Assembly: GCF_000316625.1 (NCBI RefSeq)
Contig: NC_019676.1
Location: forward strand, 1,847,001-1,911,000
DNA: 64,000 bases
From: Nostoc sp. PCC 7107
GTDB taxonomy: Bacteria > Cyanobacteriota > Cyanobacteriia > Cyanobacteriales > Nostocaceae
Direction of reading: 5' to 3'
The notes under the pieces were generated by a model. It was not told the origin of the DNA. It saw only the letters and a program-made list of their open reading frames with translations, and made no database searches. The position numbers and the translations under genes are program-made. Shown here piece by piece: positions 1 through 10,140 of the stretch. The number at the start of each line of letters is the position of its first letter. The stretch's first letter is position 1.

Positions 1-50
1 TTTAAGTAGCCCAATCACCTGAAATTAGAGTAATAGAAAATTTCACCTTT

Positions 51-785
51 ATGTATTCGCTCACTCAAAAAATAGAGTATCGTCTCAATAGGTTAGCTGG
101 TCGGATTATGCTGAAAGCCCGAAAAGTTACTAAACCAAAGTCTGTCAATATTTTGGGTATTCAACTGCCGATTCCCCCCAATATCAGTCGAGGCCCATTA
201 GAAGCTCTCTATGCTGGTTATTATGAGGCTTCAGAGCTAAAAATTATGAAAACTACATTAGATATACATGATCGTGTGATGGAATTAGGAACAGGCTTAG
301 GGTTACTTGCAAGCTACTGCGCTCGCAAATTAGGCTCGGAGAAAGTATTTACCTATGAAGCTAATCCAGCATTAGAATCGTTAATTCGGCAGACTTTTGC
401 TTTAAATAATGTCAATCCTCATTTAAATATTTGTTTATTAGGTGAAACTTCAGGAGAGCAAAATTTTTATGTTGGTAAAAGTTTTTGGTCTTCTTCCATT
501 ATTCAACGTAAGTCTGATGATCAAGTGATTAAGGTTCCTGTAATTCCCTTTAATCAGGAGATTCAAAGAATTGATCCTACTTTTTTAATTATTGATATTG
601 AGGGAGGTGAATATGAATTATTTCAATATGCAAACTTACACAACGTAAAGAAAATTTGTATCGAAATTCATTCAGCTATTATGGGAGTCGAAAAGACAGA
701 ATTTGTACAGCAAAAATTAGCTGCACAAGGGTTTCGTCTTGATCGTACAAAACAGTATGTTAATGAATTATTCTTTTATCGCTAA
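51..785 (+). CDS. FkbM family SAM-dependent methyltransferase
   Basis: This 244-residue protein is probably an S-adenosylmethionine-dependent methyltransferase of the FkbM type, a family that O-methylates sugars or secondary metabolites. The SAM-binding motif I is visible at about residues 75-85 (VMELGTGLGLL), followed by an acidic residue (YEAN) at the end of the next strand. The FkbM hallmark IDIEGGE lies at about residue 183. There is no signal peptide, so it should be cytosolic. It ends four bases inside the convergent hmpE gene. The substrate cannot be read from the sequence. A link to surface polysaccharide beside a motility locus is only a guess. Confidence 0.8.
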   Translation: MYSLTQKIEYRLNRLAGRIMLKARKVTKPKSVNILGIQLPIPPNISRGPLEALYAGYYEASELKIMKTTLDIHDRVMELGTGLGLLASYCARKLGSEKVFTYEANPALESLIRQTFALNNVNPHLNICLLGETSGEQNFYVGKSFWSSSIIQRKSDDQVIKVPVIPFNQEIQRIDPTFLIIDIEGGEYELFQYANLHNVKKICIEIHSAIMGVEKTEFVQQKLAAQGFRLDRTKQYVNELFFYR

Positions 786-3700
786 CCACTACTGCTGACT
801 AGCTTCTCACCCTTCAACATCCTTACAGCAGCTTCAAGTAAGGCTTCTTCCAGATAGGGCTTAGTGAAGTAACCACTAGCACCAAGCTGAATCGCCATTT
901 GTCTGTGTTTGTCTGCACCGCGCGAGGTAAGCATAGCGATAGGTAAGTGATTCAAACTCGAATCTTTTTGAATGCGTGATAGTAACTCCAGTCCATCGCA
1001 ACGGGGCATTTCAATATCGCAGAATACAATATCGCAAGGTAGCCCGGAGCGCAGTTTGTCCCAAGCTTCTTGACCATCACGCGCTTGTTCAACGCGATAG
1101 CCTGCTTTATTAAAGGTCAAAGATAACAATTCTCTAACTGTAATTGAGTCATCAACAATCAGCACAGTGGGATCAATTTTCTCAGCCTGAACTTCAATAA
1201 CATTAGGTGGATTTTTTTGTTGCCAAAGAGTACCACCGCTATGTTTAGACATCCGTCCTTGGAAGATATCGATAATTTCCAACACGTCAGCAATTGGCAT
1301 AATCCGACCATCCCCCAGCACTGTAGCACCAGCTACACCGATGGGTTTAGGCGCTGGCCCTTCAAATTGCTTAATTACAATTTCTTGTTCGCTGAGTACT
1401 AAGTCAATTTGTAAAGCAATTAAAGTATTGCCCGATCGCACCACCACCACAGAAACTGTATCATCATCCCTCGTACCACCGTAAACGTTACCGCGACTCA
1501 ACAGGCGATTGAAGGATAATAAATCTTTGAGGGGTCGGAATGGCAGAACTGTATCACGCCAAGAAATAAATGATTGTCCATCAGCATTATGTTGAATATT
1601 TTTAGCGGGGATATCTAAAGTATCTTCCACTCCATCCATTGGGAAGGCAATTCGGGCTTTATCGGAGACGCAGCAGAGGGCTTTACAAATACTTAAGGTG
1701 AGTGGTAGACGAATAGTAAATGTTGTGCCTTTACCAATTGCCGAATCTGTATTGACAGCCCCGCGAATTTCACTAATCTCGGAACGCACTACATCCATCC
1801 CGACACCACGACCAGAAATTTCATCGGCTTTATCTTTGATACTAAACCCAGGTTGGAACAGCAAATCATAAACTTCCATTCGGGAGATTGTCCTGGCTTG
1901 TTCTTTGGTAATCATCCCGACTTTAACGGCCTTAACTTTGACTTTTTCTGGGTCGATACCTGCACCGTCATCACCCACAGAAATGACTGTTTGGTTTCCT
2001 TGGTGGAAGGCGCGGATGGTAATTTCGCCCACAGGTGGTTTACCCCCAGCTTGACGTTCTTCTGGGGTTTCGATTCCATGTGCGATCGCATTATTCAACA
2101 TGTGCGTCAAAGGATCGGTGAGATGATCTAAAATCATCTTGTCAATTAAGGTATCGCTACCTTCAATCACCAACTCTACTTGTTTACCGCATTTAATCGC
2201 GTTATCCCGCACACCGCGCCGCAAGCGGTCAATCGCCTGGGAAAATGGCACCATGCGAGCGCGGGTTAAACCTTCTTGCAATTGAGTTGTGACTTGACGG
2301 AATTGTCTCGCTACACGTTCCGTTTCTTCGGTCACAAAGTCGATGTCACTCGCTGACTCCCGCACTCGCACAATCAATTCAATCATTTCTTGAGATAATG
2401 TGTGGAACGGAGTAAACCGATCCATTTCTAGTTCGCTAAAACCCCTGTCTGTATCGGGTTCTGCCGAGAAAATTGGCGTTTCTTTTTTGGTACGACTGGC
2501 TAGTAGAGAAGCTTCTAAAAGCGATCGCTCATATAATTCTTGCATTCTCGCGCCCACATCTGACAGCTGTTGCACTTGAATTAGCAAGTTATCTAATGAT
2601 TGTCTTAGTCGTTCATGATCCTGCTCTAAGGTGTTGCGGTTGACGACCAATTCTCCGACTAAATTGCTCATATCGTCCAGTTGTTTGACTGGCACTTTCA
2701 TTGTTTCTTCAAATCTGGCGTTCCGCCGATTTGTTGGACGAGGAGCTTTATTATTGTTGGATTTGATTGGTGATGTGTGAGCAATTGTGTTATCTGCTTC
2801 CGCCAGTAGTTTTTCTAAATCACTAAATTCATCTTCGATTTGTGGTAATGCAGGCGTTTCACTAACAGAGTGATTACTGGCTGTGGTGGGAGATTCTGAG
2901 ATGTAATTATGGTGAATTGTGGACTGGGGAGAGATTTCATCATGGTTATCTCCACCTAACAAAGCCTCCAATGCTGCAAAATCTTCCGAAGCGATCGCAC
3001 CAGCATCACTTGATAGTTCTTCACCTAATAATGCTTCTAAATCAGCAAAGTCATTTTCGTCTTCAGATATTATGTTTGTTTCTTCTGTGGATGATTCTGT
3101 AAATTTAAAACTAATATTTTCTGCTTCAGTAATTGGTGTATCTGATGATGTATCACTTATTTCTAATAATAATTCTGGAGATTCTGCTGTTTCTCTTAAG
3201 ATATCAACAGCAAAAGTCTGATTAATATTTTCATAAACTTCTAGTTTTAATCCTGATTCTTCAGTACCAGATGAGATATCATCTGTATCTGCTGTTGAAA
3301 ATAAATCAAAATCATCGCTAATTATTGGTTCGGAATCATCAGATTTTTCATAATTATTTACAACTAATAAATCATCGAGTAAATTTTCAAAATTTGGGAG
3401 TTGGGAAAACTCAATAATTTCTGTATCTGCAAGTAACTGATCTAAATCTGTATTTGGTTGGCTGATGTCTGTGGCTAATAACTCATCTAGTAAACTCAAG
3501 TCTACATCTTCATTGACTACGGGTTCATTCACATCTCCATGAGTTTCAGATGTTTCTGGAAGACTAATATCTCCAAACAAATCAAAAACTGGATTATCGG
3601 AACTTTCTAGCTGAATATACGTGCCATGAATTTTTGGCTCTAAATCAGCTAAAACTATTGGCTCATCTTGGGCAAATTCTAAATCTAGATCATCAAAAAG

Positions 3701-5974
3701 ATTTAGTTCTAGTTCCCCAAAAGCTTGAGCATCTACCGCAGAAGCTTCGGGCGACTGGTAAGTAAATTCAGGAGTAAAATCTAATGCCTCTGGTTCTTGG
3801 GAAAAATTGCGAATTTCTGGTGAAGAAAAATTGCGGTCAAGGAAAACAGGAGCTTTTAAGTCCCCAAATAAATCATCTTCACTATCTGAAGCAAAATCTA
3901 CGTCAGGCTGGAGGAAAGTTAGCTCAAAATTATCTCGATAATCTTCTATATTCGAGGAACCAGCATCCTGCATATCCCCAAAAATTTCCCCAGAAGCAGC
4001 CGCTGCAAATAAACTTTCTTCTAAAGCTTTAGTAACATCTTCTTCTAAGATATTATCAAATTCTGACTGCAATTCTGCGTCTGCGGGAGAATCCCAGAAG
4101 TTACTCAAATCATCTTCTGTCTGCGCCAATTTTTTTGTTGCAGGTAGACTATCAAATAAATCCCCAATTCCTGAATTTTCTGTGGGTATCAGGATATTTT
4201 CTTCACCTTCAGCAAATAAACTGTCTAAAGACAAAGAGTTGGGTTCAGAAATTGACACCTGAAGTTCTGTATTGCCAAAATCATTGACTTCTGAAAGAGT
4301 TTTTTCCGAATTGTCGAGAAATAATTCATCTAAAATGCTTTGTTGGGAAGCAGATAATCCAGTACTCGGAATCGCCTCAGTTGTCGGTTGAGCTACTTCG
4401 CTCACCGTTGGTAATTGATGATCATCTAGGTTCAGCGCTAACAGGTCATCTACATCTTGGTTATTGCCGTTAGCCGAAGATAATTGAGGTACATTCGTAA
4501 TTTCTGGTTCTGAATGCTCTTTTTCTAAGAAATTATCCCCAAATAACAGTCCCAAATCTTCTGTAGTGCTGAGATTGACATTTGGCTCATCAGTACGTAG
4601 ATCTTCATCCAGAGACAGAAAATCTGCCAAATCACTATCATTATCTTCTTTATTATCTTCGGTAATATCTATTCCCAAGTGACTGACAGCAGTAATATCT
4701 AGAATTTCTTCTTGTTGCCAAGTTTCATCTAATTCTGGCGTTTCCCCTTCAAATAAATCGGCTAAAGTATTTAATTCTGCTAATCCTACCTCTGGCCCGT
4801 GATGGTCAATTTGACCAATCATAAGTGAACCATCTTCTTCATCACTAAACAGAGAATTAGCTACATTTTCACTCGGATGATTAATGGCGATCGCACTATC
4901 TTGATTCAATTGATCATTAATATCCGTTAAGCTAATCACACTATCTGCTGGTTGTACACTAGCAATGAGAGAAACTTCCTCATTAGTTTTGGTGAATTTG
5001 ACAGCTTGGTTTTCTATCTCCGTAACTGGTTCATTGTCAAATAAATCAAATTCCAGTTCGGGAAAACTTAGGAGTGCTTCTAATTGCTGACTAATTGTAA
5101 TCTCAGCATCTCTATCTTGAAGCACTAATTCCTGAGCTTGTTTAATTTCAGTAATAACAATTTTAGCTAGGGTAAGATAAGTATTTTCACTATTACAGAT
5201 CGCATTTGCGGCGGCTTGACATAAACTAGACCAGTTCGGCAAATTCCATCTTTGTCCCAGTTTTTCCAACTGGTGACAACATTGCTGAAGATTTTGTCGT
5301 GATTCTGCTGTCGCTTGTTGTTTAAACAGTTGCAACATTTGTCGTAGAGCTTGCAGCACCTGATGTTGAAACTCGCTCCAAGTATTTTCTTGGGCGGCAA
5401 CTGATGTAGATACTACTGGAGATGAAACTTGAGTGTCTTCTGCTGGTATAGAAGTATCCGTCCGCCAAAAAATGTCTGTGAGTGAACTCACGCTTTCTGT
5501 TTGCGGCGGTTGTATGACCGTATAACTATCATCTGCTATGCCGTTGTGACTGTTTTTTACTAATGAGTCTAGATGATCAATGAGCCATTTAAATACAGGT
5601 TCAGCTTCCGACATCAAAGTGTTAGCGGCTTCTTCTGAAAGTCCGTAGGGGCCGCTTAAATGTTCTAATAATGCTTTGAGAGTATCCGCCACACCCAGAA
5701 ACAATGACTCTAACTTTTCATCAATCCGAACTGGATGCTCTTTGAGGACTTTAAAGCAATCTTCTAGACGATGAGCCGTGTGCTGAATACTAGTTAGACC
5801 TAGCATAGCCGCGCCACCTTTGATGGAGTGGGCTGCCCGAAAAACTTCATTGATCATTTCCGGGTCTTTCAAAGTACCTTGAAGATCCAACAACCCCTGC
5901 TCAATGGTGTTCAGGTGGTCTCGTGCTTCTTCGATAAAATAACCCAAAATCCGCTGTTGTTGTTCCGGCAGCAT
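782..5974 (-). CDS. hmpE: Giant hybrid CheA-type histidine kinase HmpE
   Basis: This is a chemotaxis-class histidine kinase of about 1730 residues, far longer than a usual CheA (650-750). An N-terminal Hpt domain has the phosphorylatable His at about residue 49 (AAHSIKGGA). A very long acidic, low-complexity linker runs from about 150 to 1090. Then come the dimerisation helices (from about 1092), a HATPase_c domain (N-box with HMLNNAIAHG at about 1293, then GDDGAGID and GRGVGMD), a CheW-like domain (about 1430-1570) and a C-terminal receiver with Asp in FCDIEMP at about 1653. I chose the ATG; a GTG lies two codons upstream. It is the last gene of the minus-strand hmp cluster. By homology with the Nostoc punctiforme hmp locus it would control hormogonium pilus motility. 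Confidence 0.88.
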   Translation of the reverse strand: MLPEQQQRILGYFIEEARDHLNTIEQGLLDLQGTLKDPEMINEVFRAAHSIKGGAAMLGLTSIQHTAHRLEDCFKVLKEHPVRIDEKLESLFLGVADTLKALLEHLSGPYGLSEEAANTLMSEAEPVFKWLIDHLDSLVKNSHNGIADDSYTVIQPPQTESVSSLTDIFWRTDTSIPAEDTQVSSPVVSTSVAAQENTWSEFQHQVLQALRQMLQLFKQQATAESRQNLQQCCHQLEKLGQRWNLPNWSSLCQAAANAICNSENTYLTLAKIVITEIKQAQELVLQDRDAEITISQQLEALLSFPELEFDLFDNEPVTEIENQAVKFTKTNEEVSLIASVQPADSVISLTDINDQLNQDSAIAINHPSENVANSLFSDEEDGSLMIGQIDHHGPEVGLAELNTLADLFEGETPELDETWQQEEILDITAVSHLGIDITEDNKEDNDSDLADFLSLDEDLRTDEPNVNLSTTEDLGLLFGDNFLEKEHSEPEITNVPQLSSANGNNQDVDDLLALNLDDHQLPTVSEVAQPTTEAIPSTGLSASQQSILDELFLDNSEKTLSEVNDFGNTELQVSISEPNSLSLDSLFAEGEENILIPTENSGIGDLFDSLPATKKLAQTEDDLSNFWDSPADAELQSEFDNILEEDVTKALEESLFAAAASGEIFGDMQDAGSSNIEDYRDNFELTFLQPDVDFASDSEDDLFGDLKAPVFLDRNFSSPEIRNFSQEPEALDFTPEFTYQSPEASAVDAQAFGELELNLFDDLDLEFAQDEPIVLADLEPKIHGTYIQLESSDNPVFDLFGDISLPETSETHGDVNEPVVNEDVDLSLLDELLATDISQPNTDLDQLLADTEIIEFSQLPNFENLLDDLLVVNNYEKSDDSEPIISDDFDLFSTADTDDISSGTEESGLKLEVYENINQTFAVDILRETAESPELLLEISDTSSDTPITEAENISFKFTESSTEETNIISEDENDFADLEALLGEELSSDAGAIASEDFAALEALLGGDNHDEISPQSTIHHNYISESPTTASNHSVSETPALPQIEDEFSDLEKLLAEADNTIAHTSPIKSNNNKAPRPTNRRNARFEETMKVPVKQLDDMSNLVGELVVNRNTLEQDHERLRQSLDNLLIQVQQLSDVGARMQELYERSLLEASLLASRTKKETPIFSAEPDTDRGFSELEMDRFTPFHTLSQEMIELIVRVRESASDIDFVTEETERVARQFRQVTTQLQEGLTRARMVPFSQAIDRLRRGVRDNAIKCGKQVELVIEGSDTLIDKMILDHLTDPLTHMLNNAIAHGIETPEERQAGGKPPVGEITIRAFHQGNQTVISVGDDGAGIDPEKVKVKAVKVGMITKEQARTISRMEVYDLLFQPGFSIKDKADEISGRGVGMDVVRSEISEIRGAVNTDSAIGKGTTFTIRLPLTLSICKALCCVSDKARIAFPMDGVEDTLDIPAKNIQHNADGQSFISWRDTVLPFRPLKDLLSFNRLLSRGNVYGGTRDDDTVSVVVVRSGNTLIALQIDLVLSEQEIVIKQFEGPAPKPIGVAGATVLGDGRIMPIADVLEIIDIFQGRMSKHSGGTLWQQKNPPNVIEVQAEKIDPTVLIVDDSITVRELLSLTFNKAGYRVEQARDGQEAWDKLRSGLPCDIVFCDIEMPRCDGLELLSRIQKDSSLNHLPIAMLTSRGADKHRQMAIQLGASGYFTKPYLEEALLEAAVRMLKGEKLVSSSG

Positions 5975-5980
5975 AGTCAC

Positions 5981-6151
5981 AAGTTAAAAGGTAAATGTTA
6001 AAAGGTAAAAGAAAAGGCAAGGGTAAATTGAAAGGTAAAAGACAAAGCACAAAAGTAGACATTTCTTTTTACTTTTGCCCTTCGGGTTCGCCATTTGCTT
6101 TATGCCGGGAAACCCGTCCACCGCAATGGCTCACTTTTTACTTTTGCCTTT
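5981..6151. repeat. Degenerate short repeats and inverted repeat between hmpD and hmpE
   Basis: This spacer of about 170 bases holds several copies of an AAAGGTAAAAG-like unit near 5988-6050 and the reverse-complement form (CTTTTGCCTTTTTACTTT) near 6125-6160. Transcribed RNA could therefore fold back on itself. A GGGTTCGCC/GGGAAACCC patch in the middle resembles dispersed cyanobacterial intergenic repeats. Because it lies inside the operon it could tune hmpE expression relative to hmpD; that is inference. Confidence 0.5.
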
Positions 6152-9031
6152 TTACTTTGATTCGAGGGTATCCACGCGGAAACGCTCAACGGAGGCGATT
6201 AAGTCACGGGACACACCCACTAAGTTTTGGAGTGCGCCAGAGACTCGCTGTGCTTCTTGGGAGGTTTCTTGGGCTGTGAGTTCTACTGATTGCATAACTT
6301 GAGCAACAGCACGTGAGGTTTCTGTCTGTTCTACTGTGTCGCTGGTAATTGAGCGCACCAGAATATCAATGCGATTGGCTACTTGAATAATATTTTCGAG
6401 CGATCGCTTGGCTTCTTCAGCAAGTTTTGTCCCTTTAATTACCTGTTGTGTGCCTTCTTCCATTGCGGTCATAACTGAGCCGGTTTCACTTTGGATTTGC
6501 ATCACAATCTGTTCAATTTCCTTTAAGGATTTGGCAGATTTGTCGGCTAACTGGCGCACTTCATCCGCAACAATCGCAAACCCCCTTCCCGCCTCTCCCG
6601 CCCGCGCCGCCTCAATACTGGCGTTGAGTGCAAGTAAGTTGGTACGAGAAGCAATTTGGGAAATTAACGCCACAATCTTAGAGATTTCTTGGGAAGATTC
6701 TGCCAAGCGTTTGACTTTGCGGGTAGTTTCCGCCACAGTTTCCCGAATTTCTAAAATCCCAGCTACGGTATTTTCTACAGCTTCCCCACCTTTGAGCGCA
6801 ATGCTACTAGCATCACGGGCAACGGTTTCAGCTTCCCGCGCAGCTTCTGCCACCCGCTGAATCGAGTCAGTCATCACTTGCACAGAATTTAAAGTGACAG
6901 CTAACTCTTCAGCTTGGCGCAAAGCATCACTTGATAAGGCTCTGGCAAAGGTTTCAGAATTTGTCGCCCCTTTGGTTACTTCCCGTGCAGCTACTTTTAC
7001 CTGTTGGACGATATCCCGCAAGTTTTGAATTGTCAGGTTAAAGGCATCAGCAACGGCTCCGAGTACGTCTGCTGTCACCTCAGCTTGCACTGTCAAATCA
7101 CCTCTAGCTGCCCCTTCTACGTCGTCTAACAAGCGAATTACTTGCCTTTGCAGGTTTTCTTTGGCTTCTTCTTGTTCATCGGCTTTGCGTTGGGCTTCAT
7201 TGGTAGTGGTAAAAATTACCCGCGCCATTTCGTTAAAGCCAGTAGCTAATAGCCCTAATTCATCCTCAGAATATACGGTGGCTTGGACATTAAGATTGCC
7301 TTGGCGGACAGCATCAAACTGATTTTGCAAATCCTTTGTTGTGCGGCGAATTTGCTTGAGGGTGAGATTGCCCATAAAAGCAGCTGTCGCAAATCCCGAA
7401 ATACCGGCAGCGAGAGACATAGCCCAGCCAGTGTTGCGGATGGATTCGCGCTGCTGCGGTTGAGAAAAGGAAGTCGCCCCAAAGCTCACAACGGCGACAA
7501 CCATTGCCGAGAAAATCCCCACAGTCCCAGCTACCAAAAAAGGCTTCATATCTAAAGAAGCGTTTTCCAGTGGTGCTAACCAGCCTTGCTCAACACTGGC
7601 AACCGGTTCTAGCTTTGAGACATCGGTTTGGGTAAATATGGGGACGGATTCTTGAGAACCAGTAATGGTAAAGAGTTCTTCATCGCGATCGCTACTGCCA
7701 TTATTCGCGGTAGCTTCAGTAAATTTACTACGAGGACTACTATGAGCTTCGAGTGGCCCAGACAGTGCCACATCACCAAAGCTCACATCTGAGTCTGCTA
7801 AATCAAATCCAGGAATATTACCGAGGTCGTCAAATTCATCAAAATCATCTAAAAATTCGATATTACTTTTAGAATTTTCACCACTGAGCATACTGTTAGT
7901 ATCTTCATCAGTTTTGAATTCATCTGAGCCAAAGGCAGACTCAAAGGCTTCAAAATCAAAATTATCATCACCATCAAAAGAGTTGGTGTCTAAAGTTGTG
8001 CCAGCTTTTAAAGGAGAGTTTTGCAAAGAAAAATCATCATTGACAGATGAGTTAGTAGTTTCAGAATTATCAGGAAATTCTATTTTTTCTAACCAATTAC
8101 TTGGTTTAGCCGCGAATACATTATCTTGATTTGTTTTTGCATCCACATTCGAGATATTTTCTGGCGATTTTGGTGAATTTTTCTCCAGAATATCCATTTT
8201 AAAGTCCAAATTTGCTATGTTTGGCTCTGGATACTGTTCTGTTAATAAGGCTTTAGATGAAGTATCTAAAATATTACTCGCTAATAAATCAACTGGTGCA
8301 AAAGGAGAATCAACACTATTGCTATCAAAAGTTGAACTTTCTTGACCCGAATTTGTCCCACTATTAAAGGGGTTATTTGTGATTCCTGAGTCATCTAAAT
8401 TGACTACTGAGATGTCTTCTTGCCAAAAAGCTGGTAAATCTAAGGCGATTTCTTCCTCTGGATTGCTATGCAGATCAGAACTATTTTCATCTTGATGAAC
8501 GGCAAAAGGATCAGCCATTAAAGATGGAGATTCTTCAACCGATTTGTTCATAACAATGCTGTCTGTAGGAACATCAAATGGGTTTAAAGATGACTGAGAT
8601 TCTTCAAAACTGCTTAAATCAAAGCTTTGGCTATCTAAGTTAGCAAATGCTCCTAAATCTTGTAAGTCTGCTGTATCCAGTTCTGAGGAATCAGCGATAC
8701 TTGCAAAATTTATTGACTGATCAATTTCCAGCGGGATGGCTTCTTCTAGAGGCTGTAAATATTGATGGATATTCTCCAGACCATTTTTGGCAAAACTGAT
8801 AATTTCTGGTTCATCAGTCAATTGCAATACTTGTTGATATTCTGCTTTTGCAACATCATACTGTTGCAAAACGTAATAGACATGACCCCTCAACAAATGG
8901 CAGTTGGGGTCATCTGGTACCTTTTCTACTACCTGATCGACTAAGGTAGCAGCGAATTCATAGTCTTGTTCTGCGTAGGCTGTACAAGCCTGCTGATATG
9001 TTTCTAGATAATCATCTATTGTTGCTGCCAT
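6152..9031 (-). CDS. hmpD: Methyl-accepting chemotaxis protein HmpD
   Basis: This is an MCP-type signal transducer of about 959 residues. The start is the ATG preceded by GGGAGGGAGC; a longer frame opens at 9091 but would overlap hmpC. Residues about 5-90 form TPR-like helices. An acidic Ser/Asp/Phe-rich linker runs to about 490. Two membrane segments follow (about 497-517 and 535-555), close together with almost no periplasmic domain, then one or two HAMP domains. The MCP signalling hairpin has its conserved tip ([20 protein letters not shown]) at about 798-817. The absence of a periplasmic sensor suggests it senses something inside the cell. Downstream of hmpC by 16 bases, it would signal through HmpC to HmpE. 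Confidence 0.88.
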   Translation of the reverse strand: MAATIDDYLETYQQACTAYAEQDYEFAATLVDQVVEKVPDDPNCHLLRGHVYYVLQQYDVAKAEYQQVLQLTDEPEIISFAKNGLENIHQYLQPLEEAIPLEIDQSINFASIADSSELDTADLQDLGAFANLDSQSFDLSSFEESQSSLNPFDVPTDSIVMNKSVEESPSLMADPFAVHQDENSSDLHSNPEEEIALDLPAFWQEDISVVNLDDSGITNNPFNSGTNSGQESSTFDSNSVDSPFAPVDLLASNILDTSSKALLTEQYPEPNIANLDFKMDILEKNSPKSPENISNVDAKTNQDNVFAAKPSNWLEKIEFPDNSETTNSSVNDDFSLQNSPLKAGTTLDTNSFDGDDNFDFEAFESAFGSDEFKTDEDTNSMLSGENSKSNIEFLDDFDEFDDLGNIPGFDLADSDVSFGDVALSGPLEAHSSPRSKFTEATANNGSSDRDEELFTITGSQESVPIFTQTDVSKLEPVASVEQGWLAPLENASLDMKPFLVAGTVGIFSAMVVAVVSFGATSFSQPQQRESIRNTGWAMSLAAGISGFATAAFMGNLTLKQIRRTTKDLQNQFDAVRQGNLNVQATVYSEDELGLLATGFNEMARVIFTTTNEAQRKADEQEEAKENLQRQVIRLLDDVEGAARGDLTVQAEVTADVLGAVADAFNLTIQNLRDIVQQVKVAAREVTKGATNSETFARALSSDALRQAEELAVTLNSVQVMTDSIQRVAEAAREAETVARDASSIALKGGEAVENTVAGILEIRETVAETTRKVKRLAESSQEISKIVALISQIASRTNLLALNASIEAARAGEAGRGFAIVADEVRQLADKSAKSLKEIEQIVMQIQSETGSVMTAMEEGTQQVIKGTKLAEEAKRSLENIIQVANRIDILVRSITSDTVEQTETSRAVAQVMQSVELTAQETSQEAQRVSGALQNLVGVSRDLIASVERFRVDTLESK

Positions 9032-9047
9032 TTGCTCCCTCCCAATA

Positions 9048-9578
9048 TCATCCTGCCCACCTTGCACTCCGCACAATCGCCGTTTGATCAAGCAATCTTA
9101 GACACTGGTTGTTTTTAGCACCTAATAACCACTCACCACGCAAAAAGGGAGCCATCGTATCTGGTAGATTTGTTGGTGGCATCAGATGTTGTACATCTAG
9201 CCAATCCATACCGCCGACTTCTTCCACTGCTAAACCGACTATTGTTTCCTGCTCCTCGATCGCAATTACGGGAATTTCTGCTCTATCCGTATTTAGCGCC
9301 GTTCCTTCGCCAAGAAATTGACCTAAATCAGCTACCCAAATTACTCGACCTCGTAAATTTAGAGTACCCAAAAGTAAAGGAGAAGCATTCGGAATCGGGG
9401 TGATTCTATCAGGACTTAATTCCAAGACTTCTCGGATACCAGTAGCTGGTAGGGCAAACTCCTGATGCGAGGGAATATAAAAACGTAAATGTAACTCACC
9501 TTCAGGACTTTCTACTTGTAATTCAGGCCGAAAGTGGTCTTGGCCACTACCACTCAAAAAGTCAGGTTTGCTGACCAT
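9048..9578 (-). CDS. hmpC: CheW-like coupling protein HmpC
   Basis: This 176-residue single-domain CheW protein would bridge the MCP (HmpD) and the kinase (HmpE). The typical CheW core is visible: [24 protein letters not shown] near the N-terminus, then [22 protein letters not shown], then [15 protein letters not shown]. An AAGGATG ribosome-binding site precedes the ATG. It lies 13 bases after hmpB and 16 bases before hmpD, so the genes are surely co-transcribed. It is cytosolic and acts at the inner face of the membrane array. Confidence 0.88.
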   Translation of the reverse strand: MVSKPDFLSGSGQDHFRPELQVESPEGELHLRFYIPSHQEFALPATGIREVLELSPDRITPIPNASPLLLGTLNLRGRVIWVADLGQFLGEGTALNTDRAEIPVIAIEEQETIVGLAVEEVGGMDWLDVQHLMPPTNLPDTMAPFLRGEWLLGAKNNQCLRLLDQTAIVRSARWAG

Positions 9579-9591
9579 GTTATTTTCATCC

Positions 9592-9957
9592 TTATCCTCG
9601 CAGGAGTTGTTTGACTGTTCCTACCAACTCCGTCGGCTGAAACGGTTTGGCTATATAAGCATCCGCACCCTGTTTCATCCCCCAGTAGCGGTCGAATTCT
9701 TCACCTTTAGAAGAACACATGACTACTGGGACATTTTGGGTTTTTGGGTCAGATTTTAACCGACGGCAAACTTCGTAGCCGTTCATCCGTGGCATGACAA
9801 TATCCAATACCACCAAGTCTGGAGGAGCGCTCTGAATGGCCTCCAACGCTTCTACTCCGTCACTGGCGTATGTGACTGTTAAACCAGTGGCTTTCAGGAG
9901 GTCAATAATCATCTCCCTTTGTGCGAGACTGTCTTCCACAATCAGAACTGTACTCAT
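9592..9957 (-). CDS. hmpB: CheY-like response regulator HmpB
   Basis: This 121-residue protein is a lone receiver domain. The acidic pair is in LIVEDS (about residue 8), the phospho-accepting Asp is D52 in VVLDIVMP, and the conserved Lys is in YIAKPF near the C-terminus. It has no output domain, so it should act through protein contacts, as CheY or PilH proteins do. It sits 13 bases before hmpC and 183 bases after hmpA. In the Nostoc hmp locus this position is held by HmpB, a target of the HmpE kinase. Confidence 0.88.
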   Translation of the reverse strand: MSTVLIVEDSLAQREMIIDLLKATGLTVTYASDGVEALEAIQSAPPDLVVLDIVMPRMNGYEVCRRLKSDPKTQNVPVVMCSSKGEEFDRYWGMKQGADAYIAKPFQPTELVGTVKQLLRG

Positions 9958-10140
9958 AAATGCCTATCTACCTCCTGATGTAGACGTTCCTCTTTGGAAC
10001 ATTCCCTGACTCCCCGTTAAAATTACTTGTATAAATTTATGCTATTATTTCACTAATTGACTAGATAATAATTGGGCATGGGGTTGGTTGATTCTGTGAT
10101 AACATTTTTTACCCGATCTTTTATGGAATCAACAAGTCTT

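Noticed and set aside
5995-6302. Plus-strand frames over the hmpD 3' end
   Set aside because: They translate low-complexity repeats and the antisense of the MCP C-terminus.
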